Of a stretch of 64,000 nucleotides of DNA, positions 22,570-34,083 are shown piece after piece. Position 1 is the first letter of the stretch, and each line of letters starts with the position of its first letter. The position numbers were made by a program, and so were the translations under genes. The DNA is from Liopterus haemorrhoidalis (lineage: Eukaryota; Arthropoda; Insecta; Coleoptera; Dytiscidae). The notes beneath the pieces were generated by a model. The model was not told the DNA's origin. It did not search any database and saw only the letters and a program-made list of their open reading frames with translations. The stretch is from contig OZ020617.1 in the NCBI GenBank assembly GCA_963971575.1, positions 40,272,606-40,336,605 on the forward strand. Direction: 5' to 3'.

Positions 22570-22790
22570 CTTCCCTAGCCTGAGGCTCATCTTGTGTTAT
22601 CATCGCGATCCGCGGCTACAACCATGGTCCCCGCGGTGAAGTGAGACGTAGGAAGGGCAGTAACACCGTGGCACCTGTGAGATCTCTAGGTGTTCGGTGA
22701 CCGACGAGTCCGAGTCACTTCCTGTACATGGGTTGCTTCCGTTCAGGACCAGACGGACAGATCGAATGACGGATGAAAGAACACGTGTTA
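22570..22790 (+). other. GC-rich island of unknown origin
   Basis: Base composition jumps well above its surroundings. One plus-strand frame reads VIIAIRGYNHGPRGEVRRRK then GSNTVAPVRSLGVR and stops; CTTCCCTAG just upstream could be a splice acceptor. It could be an exon or the remnant of a mobile element. I do not recognise it. Confidence 0.3.
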
Positions 22791-23021
22791 CTGAATGATA
22801 GGAAGAACAATAGGGTTAATTAAAGGGTGGAGGGTTTAAATGTATTATTTATTTATAGTTCTAAGGTCCGTTTAGACATCCAAATTAAGGTAAATCTATT
22901 TTATAATTATTTTTAAAGTAACTAAAACACATAACAGCTTTTCCATGTATCGAATTTACCAGTTAAATTCCTGTGTGTCAGTGGTGTTCAACATTTTCTC
23001 ATAGCGGGGCCATATTTAATG

Positions 23022-23354
23022 CTATAGTGCGTTCAAAGGTGAGTTTGCAGTATAGCTCTTATGGCAAATGGGAGCGATGTGGCCAAATATTGTAAAAGTG
23101 TCAAATGTGTCAATTATATTAATATGAAAAACTCGCATGATCTACAAAAATCAACTCTTATAAAACTCAAAACACTCAACAAAAACAAATGGCCATTTGT
23201 AGAATACTGCGTCTTCACAGATCAACGCGTTTTAAAGCTGGCAACGTCGACAAGCAAGAAAAGGATAGCGTCATTGTGTAAACCCATTAGAGAGTATGAA
23301 AAAGAACTACTCCATATGCCCTGTACTGCAAACTCACCTTTGAACGCACTATAG
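23022..23354. mobile_element. MITE with 34-bp TIRs, CTATAGTGCGTTC
   Basis: CTATAGTGCGTTCAAAGGTG and the following bases to 23055 are matched by the complement ending CACCTTTGAACGCACTATAG at 23354, with one mismatch over about 34 bp. It lies just inside what looks like a hAT-type end (CAGTGGTGTTCAACATTTT, 22979). A reading frame spans almost all of the element. Confidence 0.8.
23061..23354 (+). CDS. 97-codon open frame spanning the MITE
   Basis: ATG at 23061 lies just after the left TIR, and the stop TAG at 23352-23354 is made by the last three bases of the right TIR. The protein is lysine-rich (KTLNKNKWPF, TSTSKKRIASL, REYEKELLHM) with several Cys (YCKSVKCVNY, EYCVF) but no domain I recognise. 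In such AT-rich DNA an open frame of 97 codons filling a 333-bp element is unusual, yet chance cannot be excluded. It may be a scrap of a parent element's gene. No expression signal is evident. Confidence 0.25.
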   Translation: MANGSDVAKYCKSVKCVNYINMKNSHDLQKSTLIKLKTLNKNKWPFVEYCVFTDQRVLKLATSTSKKRIASLCKPIREYEKELLHMPCTANSPLNAL

Positions 23355-23449
23355 ATGGTTCACGAGTTGGCTGAGTTTGTCCGGTGGCCACATATTCAAA
23401 AAAAAAGAGCGGGGGGAGAGAAATCTCTTGAAAACGAAGGAACAGACTA

Positions 23450-24028
23450 TGGGTGCGTTTTGTTGTGCCAATTCTGGTTTCGGTTTAATCAGAATACGCG
23501 TTTTCTTGCGACAATATTCTCGTTCTATTCATTCTACTCATTCGATGACTCGAGGTCGAACGACTGGAATGAATAAGTGTGGTGGGGATGAAAAATATGT
23601 ATTTGAATGCAGTTGTTTTCATTTGGTTTTTAAATGTTTTAGAATTAAATCTTGGTATTACTGCTTCAAAATTATTTTTACTTTTAGGTATTTTCTCATT
23701 TTGTGTCCTAAAATAAATATACGATTTATATATACCTATATGATTTTAATATAGTATTGTTAAATCTAAACTTAAAATGTATTTATAATTCAATTATTCG
23801 TTCTAAAACATTACGTTCTAGAATATTTGCTTCAAATATAAAGTTTTCTTATTCTGAATTTATTATTTAGATTATCCATTTAGGTGAAATATGTTCGTTA
23901 TTTGTTCTACAACCATATGACTTCACCTCCATGTAAATGTCATTCCATGTTTACTTCACGATCAAAATTGTCGTTTTCTTGCGCATCAATTCTAGTACTT
24001 CTAACCAGCCACCAACAAAACGCACCCA
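23450..24028. mobile_element. MITE, TGGGTGCGTTTTGTTG ends
   Basis: TGGGTGCGTTTTGTTGTGCC at the left and CACCAACAAAACGCACCCA at the right are inverted repeats. The element is about 579 bp. The overlapping plus-strand frames (23355-23754) have no recognisable domain and begin outside it. Confidence 0.7.
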
Positions 24029-24297
24029 GAGACAAAATCATTTGTGAGTGAGGGTTTCAGAAATTTCATGCGGGCGGTTTAAAAATCATGCTCGGGCCTT
24101 ATACTGGTCACCAATCATTGTAAAACAGAAAAAAGCAAAAAGACTGTCTGTAGTATTTTCTATACATTTTTGTTATAAACTAAATCAGTGTTCTTCAACC
24201 TTTTTGCACCTTCGGACCGGTGAAAATAGGATAAATATTTCGCGGACCGGCTGAAAGCTAAGACGCAAATAAAAACTAATATAGATAGAATTTTATT

Positions 24298-24541
24298 TTA
24301 TTTATTTATTTATTTTACATCGGCCGATTTCTGCAACGAGGCTAATCGCCGATGCCAGGAACGAGCACCTACACCTGGATGAGGGGTGAATAATTGTGAA
24401 ATGAGAGTAAAGTAAACATATTATTCTCGTCCGAATAATATCACCGACGGAGAATCGAACTACCAACCGCACAATACAGACTGTTTTTCACCAGTCCAAA
24501 CTGCCACGATTTAATGCGCTCGGTCACTCCGTTGGCAGATG
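24298..24541 (-). repeat. tRNA-derived SINE with 10-bp TSD
   Basis: Minus-strand element: head with GGAGTGACCGAGCGCATTAA as A-box region and GGTAGTTCGATTCTCC as B box, a body with ATTCACCCCTCATCCAGGTG, and a tail of AATAAATA repeats (24298-24318). Flanked by GAATTTTATT on both sides (24288-24297 and 24542-24551). A 5'-truncated relative is at 43975-44131. It inserted into the hAT element. Confidence 0.8.
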
Positions 24542-24584
24542 GAATTTTATTATTATATTTATTATTTTATTATCATATAGGTAT

Positions 24585-25270
24585 ATGCTGCTGCTTATTT
24601 GTTACAAAATTTGATATACGTGGCTGCAGAGGTGTTTCTGGGAGACGAAGCGCTGCATTAACATCCAATCGATTTCTCTGTTTGGTTTTTATTATTGACA
24701 TGGCTTAAATAGTCTTTTCGCATAAATAGGAAGTCGAGAAAATGACCAATAATTTGATAGCTTTATAACTCAAAGATGGATCTTCTTTTTCTTGCGATTT
24801 CCAAAATTGAGACTAATTGCATTTTATGTCTGGAAACCAGAGTGACATCAGAAGACAACTCGATCAGCTTTTCTTTTTCACGAGGATCAAGTGCACCTGA
24901 CTTTATATCTTACAAGAATGGATTATTAATCCAGAGGATACCTTTAAGAGGATCCTCATTTTCAGGGAAATAATTATTAAAATTTTCAGCTAATGCTCTT
25001 AAATGTTGACTTATTATGTTGAATATGACTTTCTGGTTGATATCAGGAGCAATAAAAAATTCTTCCAAAAGTGGAAACATTTCTATATCTTCCTCTTGTA
25101 AGCGACAATTCCAAAGAGCTAGCTTTATTTTTGAACGCATCCATTTAATTTCTTAAAATAAAACTATTTGTATATGACCCCTGCAGAGAAATAGTAACTT
25201 CATTGAGAACACTGAATATGTCCGCCATGTAAGCAAAATCTGGAAACACAATCTAAAGAAGTATGAAAAA
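24585..25270 (-). pseudogene. hAT transposase C-terminal half (ZBED5/SCAND3-like)
   Basis: Minus-strand reading, in order: FAYMADIFSVLNEVTISLQG near 25230, then KIKLALWNCRLQEEDIEMFP and LLEEFFIAPDI, LKGILWINNPFL, LSSDVTLVSRHKMQ, and after a frame change LLVIFSTSYLCEK with IIKTKQRNRLDVNAALRLPE. The last block is the hAT dimerisation signature (FSTxYLCExxFS...IKxKxRNRL). Stops and frameshifts make it nonfunctional. The N-terminal BED finger and first catalytic region are not found. The layout resembles transposase-derived proteins of the ZBED5/SCAND3 type, by recall of the family and not by search. Confidence 0.75.
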
Positions 25271-25439
25271 TAGCCGCGATAAAAATAAACCATGGTTCGG
25301 ACAAAAGTTAGCTTCTGCGTCGACTAAAAAAATGTGCTATATACTCGTGCACAGAAGTCTGCATCTACATGATTCGGCCGAAATTTTTCGCGGACCGGCA
25401 GGAATTTTTCTGCGGACCGGCAATAACTGTGTTCTGTAA

Positions 25440-25980
25440 AGTCCGTTCTACATTATACTTTTTTCAATACTTTTTTCAACACTATCCAACTCTGACGTCA
25501 TTTCAACTTTTGATACTACAGAATATAGTGGGGGGAAAAAATAAGAAAAAGCGATACCTTCCATCTTTTATTACTTTGTGATCCTCTTCACTACAAACTT
25601 AAAAAATTATAGGTTCAGGTGACTAGTTTGTGAACTGTTGTCTAATTTGGTTATAGAACCAATTCTAGTAAACAATTTATAATTATTGATTTGTGCTAAA
25701 TTTATATTTAATTATATGTTCTAAATAAACTTCTTATCAATTTAATAATCTTCTAAAAGTTAAATTGTAAACAAAAACTAAAAAGTTGGTAGTTGGTATG
25801 ACTAAAAATATACAACTGTCACCCAAAAACTTGACCGGAGGTAGTTTTGAAAATAGTGTAGTTTGTAGTGTAGCATCGAAAGTTGGAAGGAAGTATTGTG
25901 TTTCACATTATACTTTTTACAGCAGTACTACGCAAAAAATCTGTAGTGCTTCGCAAAAAAGTATAATATAGAACGGACTT
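25440..25980. mobile_element. MITE, AAGTCCGTTCTA ends
   Basis: AAGTCCGTTCTACATTATAC at the left is matched by GTATAATATAGAACGGACTT at the right, extending to TTTTTT/AAAAAA for about 26 bp. Internally there is an ACTACGCAAAAAATCTGTAG hairpin near the right end. It adjoins the damaged end of the hAT element. Confidence 0.8.
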
Positions 25981-26514
25981 AAACAAAGTCTTTTCAGCAA
26001 TTTTGTATTTTTGGAACGAAAAATCGCATTCTTGGTTGAAATCTGTTATTTACGACACATACTCTTTATCATTTACCTTTTTGTTGTTGACCCAACAATA
26101 AGAGAGATATCACAAGGTTTTTAATTAGTATTCACCCGAAACCCGGCCTTAGATTGACAATTTTGAGATGCCATATAGATTATATTCTAATATCGGTTTT
26201 ATTCTTTCATACCTAATTTCCTGAAAATATGTCCAGCTATTTTGCATGAATCTCAAAAACCATATAAACAGACAGACATACAGTCAGAGATTGATCTTTA
26301 TATGAAACTATGTCATACTCACCTGAAACGTGTGACAAACGATATAGGAGAACGAAAGTAAATAAATAAACAGATGTAGCCTCCATAGTTTTATTTATTT
26401 AGAAGCACATTACAAATTTTTTTATTCTGATATTTATCTTAAATAGTTTTGTTAGATTATTGAAGTTGCAATGATGAGCATTCTTCCCAAAACCCCTATT
26501 TCCTTGAGTCAATT

Positions 26515-26725
26515 ACACGCTGTTTGAAATGCAGAACATGTGATGTGGTGGTGTGTGTGATCACCTGGAGGTCTAAGTGCACCTGCCATGATGTAGGCCC
26601 CTCAGTAACCGACTCTCATCTCGTTACGGACTCACCTGTACGAACCCCTCGTATTTATGTGCTGATCCCACATGCGGGCACGAGGATGTTAGGCCAAAGA
26701 CCTCAACACCACAGCGATTAAACTG
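26515..26725. other. GC-rich island of unknown origin
   Basis: Markedly GC-richer than its flanks. A plus-strand frame ends HAGTRMLGQRPQHHSD before TAA at 26719. No domain is recognised; it could be an old exon or transposon coding scrap. Confidence 0.25.
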
Positions 26726-26895
26726 TTCAATTGACAATTTTATAACACGGGAAACGAAAATAAAAACATAGAATTCAGAGAGTAATTTGTCTTAATTGTG
26801 TTCTTATGTTTTACTTAAGGATCATCACAATGATGCAATTAAAGGTTTTATTAGCATAACGTTTTATTTATACTTACTTATACCTGAAGCTTTTT

Positions 26896-26942
26896 AGAGT
26901 TTTGTAGGTATGACCAAAACTCCCTTATACCGTCATTTTGTC

Positions 26943-26976
<34 letters not shown>

Positions 26977-27925
26977 TCGGTAAAAATTGTAGCCGAACGG
27001 CTAAACCTAGAGAGTTGAAATTTGGCATGCTTATACAACTCTTTGACCCGCACATAGGAAAAATACTAAAACATCTAAAAAACATATCCCCCTAAAAATA
27101 TAAACAAATATGAGCTCATCGCAAAAAATTTTTATTTTTATAATTCTCAGTAGGGTTTTAAATGAAAGCCCTTGGTAAGTGGATTAACGATCCAATTTTT
27201 ATTTTTGCAAAATAAATTATTTTGAAGCGATTTTTGCCAAAATTGTGCAAAAATATTTTTGTCCCACACCCTGTAACCCAGATGGTTTAAACTAAAAATC
27301 TGAAAAATATTTAAGTAACGTACATTGGTGTGAACCGGAATAGTACAACAGGAATTTTTGATCAGATTATGTTTTTGGAAAAAAACGCATTTTTTGTGTT
27401 TTTGGCTAATAATGTATACAAGTTATACCTTTGTAACACGCTACACTGGAAGGTGTAACCTGGTGTAGTGGTTTTGCGCTGGCATATCACCCAACTAACT
27501 CAGTTCGATCCCAGCGAGAAAAGACAATATTATTTTTTGTTTTTTTTTTTTGCATTTTTATATTTTGGCAAATGTTGCATTTAATTTTTAAAAGCGTAAA
27601 TTTAATAATCAGTGGAAATTGTTGAAATTATAATTTAATTCTTGTATAATGTACACGAAATCAAAGGGGCGGAGCTTATAACAACCAATGGAAGCCATAG
27701 GCGCGATTTTCAAAATCTTAATGAACCTTGCTATATAAAAAAAAATATTGCACCTATTTAGAAACCTAAATAATGGTATTAGGCGTTCGAAGTAAAATTA
27801 ACAAAAAAATATTTTAGTATAAAATTTGTTTTGGCATCCCAAATAATAATCATTCACTTAGTAAATACCTGCAAAACCCTGAAATGTGTGAAAATTCACA
27901 CTTCATATCAATTTTTTTAATATTT
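26896..27925 (+). repeat. Repeat family F1, copy a (full length)
   Basis: Starts AGAGTTTTGTAGGTATGACC; contains (GTCT)n at 26942-26975, GTAGCCGAACGGCTAAACCT, CTCTTTGACCCGCACATAGG, TGTGAACCGGAATAGTACAA, a tRNA-like module at 27452-27518 (A box TGGTGTAGTGGT, B box GTTCGATCC), GTTGCATTTAATTTTTAAAA, and ends TACCTGCAAAACCCTGAA plus the hairpin GTGTGAA-AA-TTCACAC. The two ends are inverted (GGGTTTTGTAGGTAT). Subterminal inverted ends, a central microsatellite and a terminal hairpin recall DINE-1/Helentron-type non-autonomous elements, but this is only an analogy. It encodes no protein. Confidence 0.75.
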
Positions 27926-28749
27926 TCTAGTGTCAGGCTGTTCGTGTTTTAGTATTAATCGTGCGGTATTCTTCTCCACAGTGGCGGCTCCTTATAAAGA
28001 GCCCAGGAGCCAAGGCCCTACCATTGCAAAATTATGGAAACACCATCACAAATTAATCATTCAAAAGCTTTTGTTTTCTTTAAAAATACCGATAAATACA
28101 AATAAATATTTACGCGTTTAAGTACGGAACGCTGCTATTGCCTTGCTGTTGATGCGATGAAATATTATTTAGGCAGGCAAGCCAAATCAAAACTGTCTCC
28201 GTTTTCAGGCGGTTTGAAGGTCTCCGCGTAGAGTTGGCGAGAACAGCGGGTGGCCAGACTATGCGCTTGAATTACATTAAAGCTGAGACAGTTGTATCTT
28301 GGCTCGTTAGTTTGAGTTACGGTTGCAATAGGCTAGTTCTATAGAAAGCGTTGCGTATATCACATTATCGCATTACGTAACGATATTCAATCATAATAAT
28401 TCTGTTTTGTCAATAATTCATATTTCTCCCAATACTTCTTAAACAATTATCATCCTCTTTCTAACAATATATATATAATTGTTTATGTGAAAAGATAGTT
28501 AATATGTAAATATTCTAAACATTTTTTGACTTTTTGTTCTAGTTCTCTCTGGTGGTCAGTCAAATTCCCCCCAGCCGGGAACTGGACCAACGAGATGTTA
28601 AAAAATATAATTTTTAACGGCCAAAAAATAAAAAAGTTATAGTTAAAATTATTAACGTTTAAAAAGATAAGATAATTTGAACCTAAACCCCTCGTACTTT
28701 CAGTTGGGTTGATTTTTGGACTTTTCTCCATCTTGATTTGTTAAGTGTA

Positions 28750-29324
28750 AAGCTGCGTTCAGAGCTCTTTAAATTAGTTGTCTGTTCCCTGTGCGTTGTG
28801 GATATGTTTAGTAGATAGTTTTAACGTACAAGGCAGCGTTTACAGTTAAGGAAATTAGTGCGTTACGAATAGTGCGACATCTATGTATCTTTAAACCAAC
28901 TACGGTGGCTTTGTAAAGTGTTTATTATCTATTATCGTTTTCCTAATTCTGCTGTCCTAGATTTTTACTATCTAAACCTAACCTAATTACCTAAATTGAT
29001 CATATTTACAATTCATCTTTGTAATTTTGAGCGAGATTTGTTGTAATCGGCGATATAACATTTTGTTAGGTAATGTAAAGGCATACAATGTAAATGTTCT
29101 CTCCGATGTAGACCGAGATAACCAATGTGTTTATATGTTTGTCTCATTAAAACAACACACTAACTATAAGTTTGGAAAACTATCGACAATCGACAACGTA
29201 TAACGTATTAAATTTAGAGCTCTGAACGATTGCTCACGTTACCTTACGACATACTTGTAGTGACAATCAACAGTGCACAAGTCATAGCTTATAGTCGACT
29301 AATTTAAGAACTCTGAACGCAGCT
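28750..29324. mobile_element. MITE, AAGCTGCGTTCAGAG ends, TA TSD
   Basis: AAGCTGCGTTCAGAGCTCTT at the left; AAGAACTCTGAACGCAGCTT at the right; TA on each side. Interior about 515 bp without coding. A degenerate inner copy of the end (AAGGCAGCGTTTACAG) occurs near 28830. Confidence 0.8.
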
Positions 29325-29337
29325 TAGGCTTTTGGAG

Positions 29338-29640
29338 GGCCAGCGGAAGCGGGGATGCGGGTGCCGCTGCGAGGGGGGCGCTGACATGAGACAAAAGGCG
29401 CCAAATGAATGTAAAAGTAATTTAGTGAAATGTTATTTTAGAAGTAAGGATCTTTTTATTTTTAGGTCTTCACTTGAAATTTCGAAGTGAAGACTTTATT
29501 TTTTTAGATCTTCACTTGAAATTTAGAAGTGAGGACCTTTTTTTATGTCTTCACTTGAAATTTTGAAGTGCTTACCCAAGGCTCGAAAAAGCTAGTTACG
29601 CTTTGCCTAGGGGCGCCAAAGACTCTCGCGCCGGCCCTGG
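29338..29640. mobile_element. MITE with minisatellite, GGGCCRGCG ends
   Basis: AGGGCCAGCGGAAGCG on the left and CTCGCGCCGGCCCTGG on the right are inverted. The centre (29440-29575) holds three units of GTCTTCACTTGAAATTT / AGAAGTGAGGACCTTTTTTT, the core shared with other MITEs here. Confidence 0.65.
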
Positions 29641-30519
29641 ACCTTTGCATGTATCCTATATATTATTACTTGTTAAATCTTCGGTTATCTGATCCATCCA
29701 TCTCTAACGAGGTCTTCCCACTGGTCGACGTTGAATTTAAATCATACATTTAAGAACAAAAATTAATAAAACAAACATTTTTGCGCAATATTTGTTAAAA
29801 AAAATGTCCTTTCAGTTATTAAATACGAAATTCTATCCCACACATAATAAAATCCATAAAAAAATTCACACATCCCATCAATTTTTAAACGCTTGTGAAA
29901 ACTGAGTAAAAACTGAATGCGACATATTATTGTTATAACTTCAGTACGTCTTATACGATCTTATACGAATCAATACAAATTGATATATCGACATGTATTC
30001 CTTCGGTCAAACTTTTAATTTCGATAAGTACCCCTGTTCCTACACAATTCATCCCTCCTCACCTGTTAAATTCATGACAACCTTGTATTATCGATTTCCA
30101 AAATACTTGGAACTGTGAGAGTATAGTCGGTCGTCTAGAGTTCTGACCTTGGTGGTACCTGGATAGTCTGGGTCGATCTGCATCCACCACCTCGCCATGG
30201 GTTCGATGATTCATAAAACAGATGAATCAGAGACGTGTGCTTTGCGCACAAGTAGAAACACGCATACTGCATCGCGCCATATACACGTAACTCAACATTG
30301 AATCATCAGTTCAAATGTTTTTGTTTGGATTGTTGAACTTTTATGATGTAATATTTAGAAGAGTAAGATTTCATCTTAATATTTAAAATGATTCAAATGA
30401 ATTAGAATAAAGATTTCAGAATTAATTAATTAATTAATCTGACTTATGAACGAACTTATGAATCTAACTTAATCTGAAATATGCGACGAGGAAACTGATA
30501 AATATAACAACTGGGTAGC

Positions 30520-30833
30520 CAGTGGCGGATCTAGCTTTTTGGGGGCCCAGGGCTTAAAAATGGCAAGGGGCCCTACACACATGCTCTCCACTTATGTTGA
30601 AGTTTTTTATAAGTGAAGAGCAAAAAAAAAAGTTCCTCACCTCTCAAATCTAAGTGAAGACCAAAAAAAAAGATCCTCACCTACCAAATCCAAGTGAAGA
30701 GCAAAAAAAAGGTCCTCATCTACCAAATCAAGTGAAGAGCAAAAAAAGGGATCTGTCCGAGAGGTTGGGGGCCCCTTGCGGATCCGGGGCCCAGCGCTTA
30801 AGCCCTATTAGCCCGTATGTAGATCCGCCTCTG
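30520..30833. mobile_element. MITE with minisatellite, CAGTGGCGGATCTAG ends
   Basis: CAGTGGCGGATCTAGC pairs with GTAGATCCGCCTCTG. The subterminal sequence GGGGCCC occurs on both sides. Three to four units of AAGTGAAGAGCAAAAAAAAGG / TCCTCACCTACCAAATCC fill 30605-30750; the 119- and 106-codon frames here are minisatellite read-throughs. The flanks share GGGTA. Confidence 0.75.
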
Positions 30834-30935
30834 GGTATTGCCAATAAATGTGAGATGTGTGAAGAATTTTCACACATTTCAGGGTTTTGTAGATATTTAA
30901 TAGGTGTAAGAAGACTGCAGAATGCCAGTCTAGGA

Positions 30936-31155
30936 CAGGGGTCGGAAGACTGCGGCCTGCGAGCCGCAGACGGCTCTTTGAGGACATTCATGTGGCTCTT
31001 CAAATTAAGTTGATAAGGAATAAAATTTAAAAAATATTCAAAGTTCATGTATTAAAACAAAATTATGGATCTTTAAAATGTTTCCAAATGCCGTAAAGGG
31101 TGAATTTGGCTCTTTAGTTTCTAAAGTAGACCAGGGGTTGGCCCTGGTCAAGGTC
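30936..31155. mobile_element. hAT-like MITE, CAGGGGTCGG end
   Basis: CAGGGGTCGGAAGACTGCGG, then GAGCCGCAGACGGCTCTTTG and GTGGCTCTTC, a layout well known for hAT MITEs. The right side has TTTGGCTCTTTAG and GACCAGGGGTTGG, so the right terminus is rearranged. Confidence 0.55.
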
Positions 31156-31539
31156 TGGGACAATATTTCTTCTATAACCACATAAAAATCAATAGTTTTT
31201 CCATAATAATTTTTATTCATTATTGGAATATTAAGAGCTTTCTTTTAATTTTTTTAAACAAAATTTAAATAATCTGCCAAATTTTCGTCACAATAAAATT
31301 TAAATTAATAAATCTCGGTGTTTTTTTTTTCTGAAGTCTTCATTAAATTGATAAATGGCTTAATTTTTTTCAATTTCAGAAACGAATTTCTCACAAATAT
31401 TTCACTACTATAAATGATTTACTTTGATACCTTAAAAACAAAAAATTAAATAATTTAAACTATAGGTTGAATCAAATCTATTTTATTATTTTTTTAATTT
31501 CAAGAGAAGTCATACACTAAAGTCATAAATGCCCAAAAA

Positions 31540-32145
31540 TCCATAACATTATTACCCATAATTTAACCATGAATTAAATAATTAAGTTTGTCAAAAACAC
31601 AAAAACTGCAATATTTCCCAAAACCGCAATCTGATCAAAAATGTCTTTGATTTTTTTGTTTCCGGCTCAGATTAATGTACATTAATTTTTTCAAATATTT
31701 AATTTAACCCCTGTGGGTTAAAGGGTACGGGAGAGTATTTTTTTTCAGTAAATTTGTAAAAAAAACGTAATTAAATAAAGAAATTTAAAAAATTACTTTT
31801 CGTTTCCCAATCTAAGCCTTGAGAGATTTCTTTTGATATCACACAATAATTTTTTTTTAAATAATAATTTTTCTCAACGACACAAAAAAATCGATATTTT
31901 TCGAAAAACTAATTCGATAAATAATTCCTGTTGAACTATTCCGGTCCCCATCATTGTATATCATCGAGTTCTTTTTAGAATTTTAGATTGACCCCTCTGG
32001 AAAATAGGGTGGAAACAAAAGTTTTTTAACATATTTTTGGGGAAAATCCCCTAAAAAATTGTTTTTTCAAAAATGAAAATTTGCTTGTTTATCCACGCTT
32101 TAAGAGGTTTCATTTAATACCCCACACAAAATTTTACTAAGCCAC
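31540..32145 (-). repeat. Diverged F1 fragments
   Basis: Two diverged minus-strand pieces of the F1 interior: AATCTGATCAAAAAT...GTACATTAAT...GGGTTAAAGGGT at 31620-31730, and CCTGTTGAACTATTCCGGTC...ACCCCTCTGG at 31925-32010. They sit head-on against the next F1 copy. Confidence 0.55.
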
Positions 32146-32149
32146 CTGA

Positions 32150-33133
32150 AATAAACGTCTGTCTGTCCGGTAAAAATTGTAGCCAAACGGCTAAACCTAG
32201 AGAGTTGAAATTTGACATGCTTATACAACTCTTTGACCCGCACATAGGAAAAATACTAAAACATGTCCCCCTAAAAATATAAACAAATATATGCTCATCG
32301 AAAAAAAAATATATATTTTTTTACAATTCAGTGTAGGGTATCAAATGAAAGCTCTTGGTACGTGGATTAAGGATCAAAATTTTATTTTTGCAAAATAAAT
32401 TATTTTGATGCGATTTTTGCCAAAATTGTGCAAAAAAAATTGTTCCACACCCTGTAGCCCAGAGGGTTAAACTAAAAATCTGAAAAAATTCTAAGTAACG
32501 TACATTGGTGTGAACCGAAATAGTACAACAGGAATTTTTGATTAGATTATGTTTTCGGAAAATAACGCATTTTTTGTGTTTTTAACTAAAATATGTAAAA
32601 TATTTAATCCGCTATTTAACACAGTAAACGAGTGAACGTACGTAGTCCAGTGGTAACGTTCTCGCTTCGTAAGTTGCAAACTACTGTTCGATTCCCGTCA
32701 ATTTTTATTTTTTCTGTTTTTTTTTTGCATTTTTATTTTGTTTAAATTATTTTGTCAAAATTCTAGTAATATTTTGGTAAATGTTGCATTTAATTTTTAA
32801 AAGCGTAAATTTAATAACCAGTGGGAAGTGTTGAAATTATAATTTAATTCTATGTTTGAATTCATTCGAAATCAGAAGGGCGGAGTTTATGACTTAAACA
32901 ACCAATGGAATCCGTAGGCGCAATTTTCAAAATATTAATGAAACTTGCTATATAAAAAAAAAAAATACTGCAACTATTAAGAAACCCAAATATTGGTATT
33001 AGGCATCCGAATTAAAATTAATAAAAAAATATTTTACCATAAAATTTGTTCTGGCATCCCAAATAATCATCATTAACTTAATAAACTTACTAAATACCTG
33101 CGAAACCCTGAATTTTGTGAAAATTCACACTTT
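32150..33133 (+). repeat. Repeat family F1, copy b (5'-truncated)
   Basis: Begins in the GTCTGTCTGTC block and continues GTAGCCAAACGGCTAAACCT. The tRNA-like module spans about 32635-32700 (A-box-like TAGTCCAGTGGTAACG, B box GTTCGATTCC). It ends TACCTGCGAAACCCTGAA and TTCACAC. The module between the conserved flanks differs from that in copies a, d and e. Confidence 0.7.
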
Positions 33134-33139
33134 GTTTTA

Positions 33140-34080
33140 AGGGTGTGTATTTTATTTTATGAAAATAAAAATTAGAAAATATTTATTCTGCATGATAAAT
33201 ATTTAAAATTTTGTAAATACAGATATAAAAATAAATATTACATATCAATTTCTTAATTAAATAATATTTAATACTTTAGGGCTTTACTTTAGGGCGGCCT
33301 GGGCGGCCATCAACCGAAGAACGACCCTGATTATCATGGTCTTTTAAATTACGTCAAGTGTATTAAGACAAACAGTTACCAAACCGTTGTGTACTATACT
33401 ATTTATTGTATAATTTAAAATTTTCCTGTAATTTTCTAGTATAAATTTAGGAAATATCGTCAACCGCCATCACTGGTCTATAATTGAACGGATGTCGGAA
33501 GGGGTAGTATACATTACACAGGGTTTTTATCCGGCTTTGTCTTCTTACATCCTCAATCAACTGACTTCGGTAACTGACATTAGCTCGGTGTATTATATCA
33601 CGAGGGAGGACCGCGGAGGGGGGATAAAAACGGATGCTTCGCGCCGAAAAAAGCGTTCAGTATCAATTTAAATGCTTTGTTAGCAGTTTTTGTTGAAAAA
33701 GTTGGGTAATCAAGTTTGTCAACAAAAATACCAAAGGAAGTCTGTAATACCTCAACATAATTTCGTTTCTCAATGAAATCAAGAATCACATTTTTTTCTA
33801 GTTGTGCATTTTCATACATTTCAGTGTTTCGTAGGTCAATAGATCAACAGAGGGTTTAAATATTGAATGTCAAAAAAATAAATAAATGGGAAATTTGTAT
33901 TAAGAATGACACAAAAAATCAAAATATAAAGAAAATGACATTTTTAAATGATATTAACTTTAACCAAAAAATGTTTATTGTAAGTATGATTTACAAAGCT
34001 TAAACAAAACGACCGAAAAGCACGATTTAAACGATGAAAGTAACTAGATTGCAAAATCTAGTTCCGCCTAACCATTTGGA
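33140..34080. other. Unassigned stretch
   Basis: Contains GGGCGGCCTGGGCGGCC (about 33293), probably MITE debris, and a 73-codon minus-strand frame (33598-33819) with no recognisable domain. Confidence 0.3.
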
Positions 34081-34083
34081 ACA

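Larger units (their letters stand above)
24187..25435 (-). mobile_element. Decayed hAT element
   Basis: The low-coordinate end CAGTGTTCTTCAACCTTTTT is a classic hAT end. Near both ends lies the motif CGCGGACCGG (24240; 25389 and 25412). The high-coordinate terminus is damaged and abuts a MITE at 25440. Between them is a minus-strand transposase relic and a SINE. Confidence 0.7.

Noticed and set aside
22720..22770. Hammerhead ribozyme core suggested by CCGACGAGTCCGAGTC
   Set aside because: The conserved CUGAUGA and GAAA core elements are not both present and stem III could not be formed.
30654..31048. Overlapping 119- and 106-codon frames on opposite strands
   Set aside because: Both run through the MITE minisatellite; no domain, and they cross element borders.
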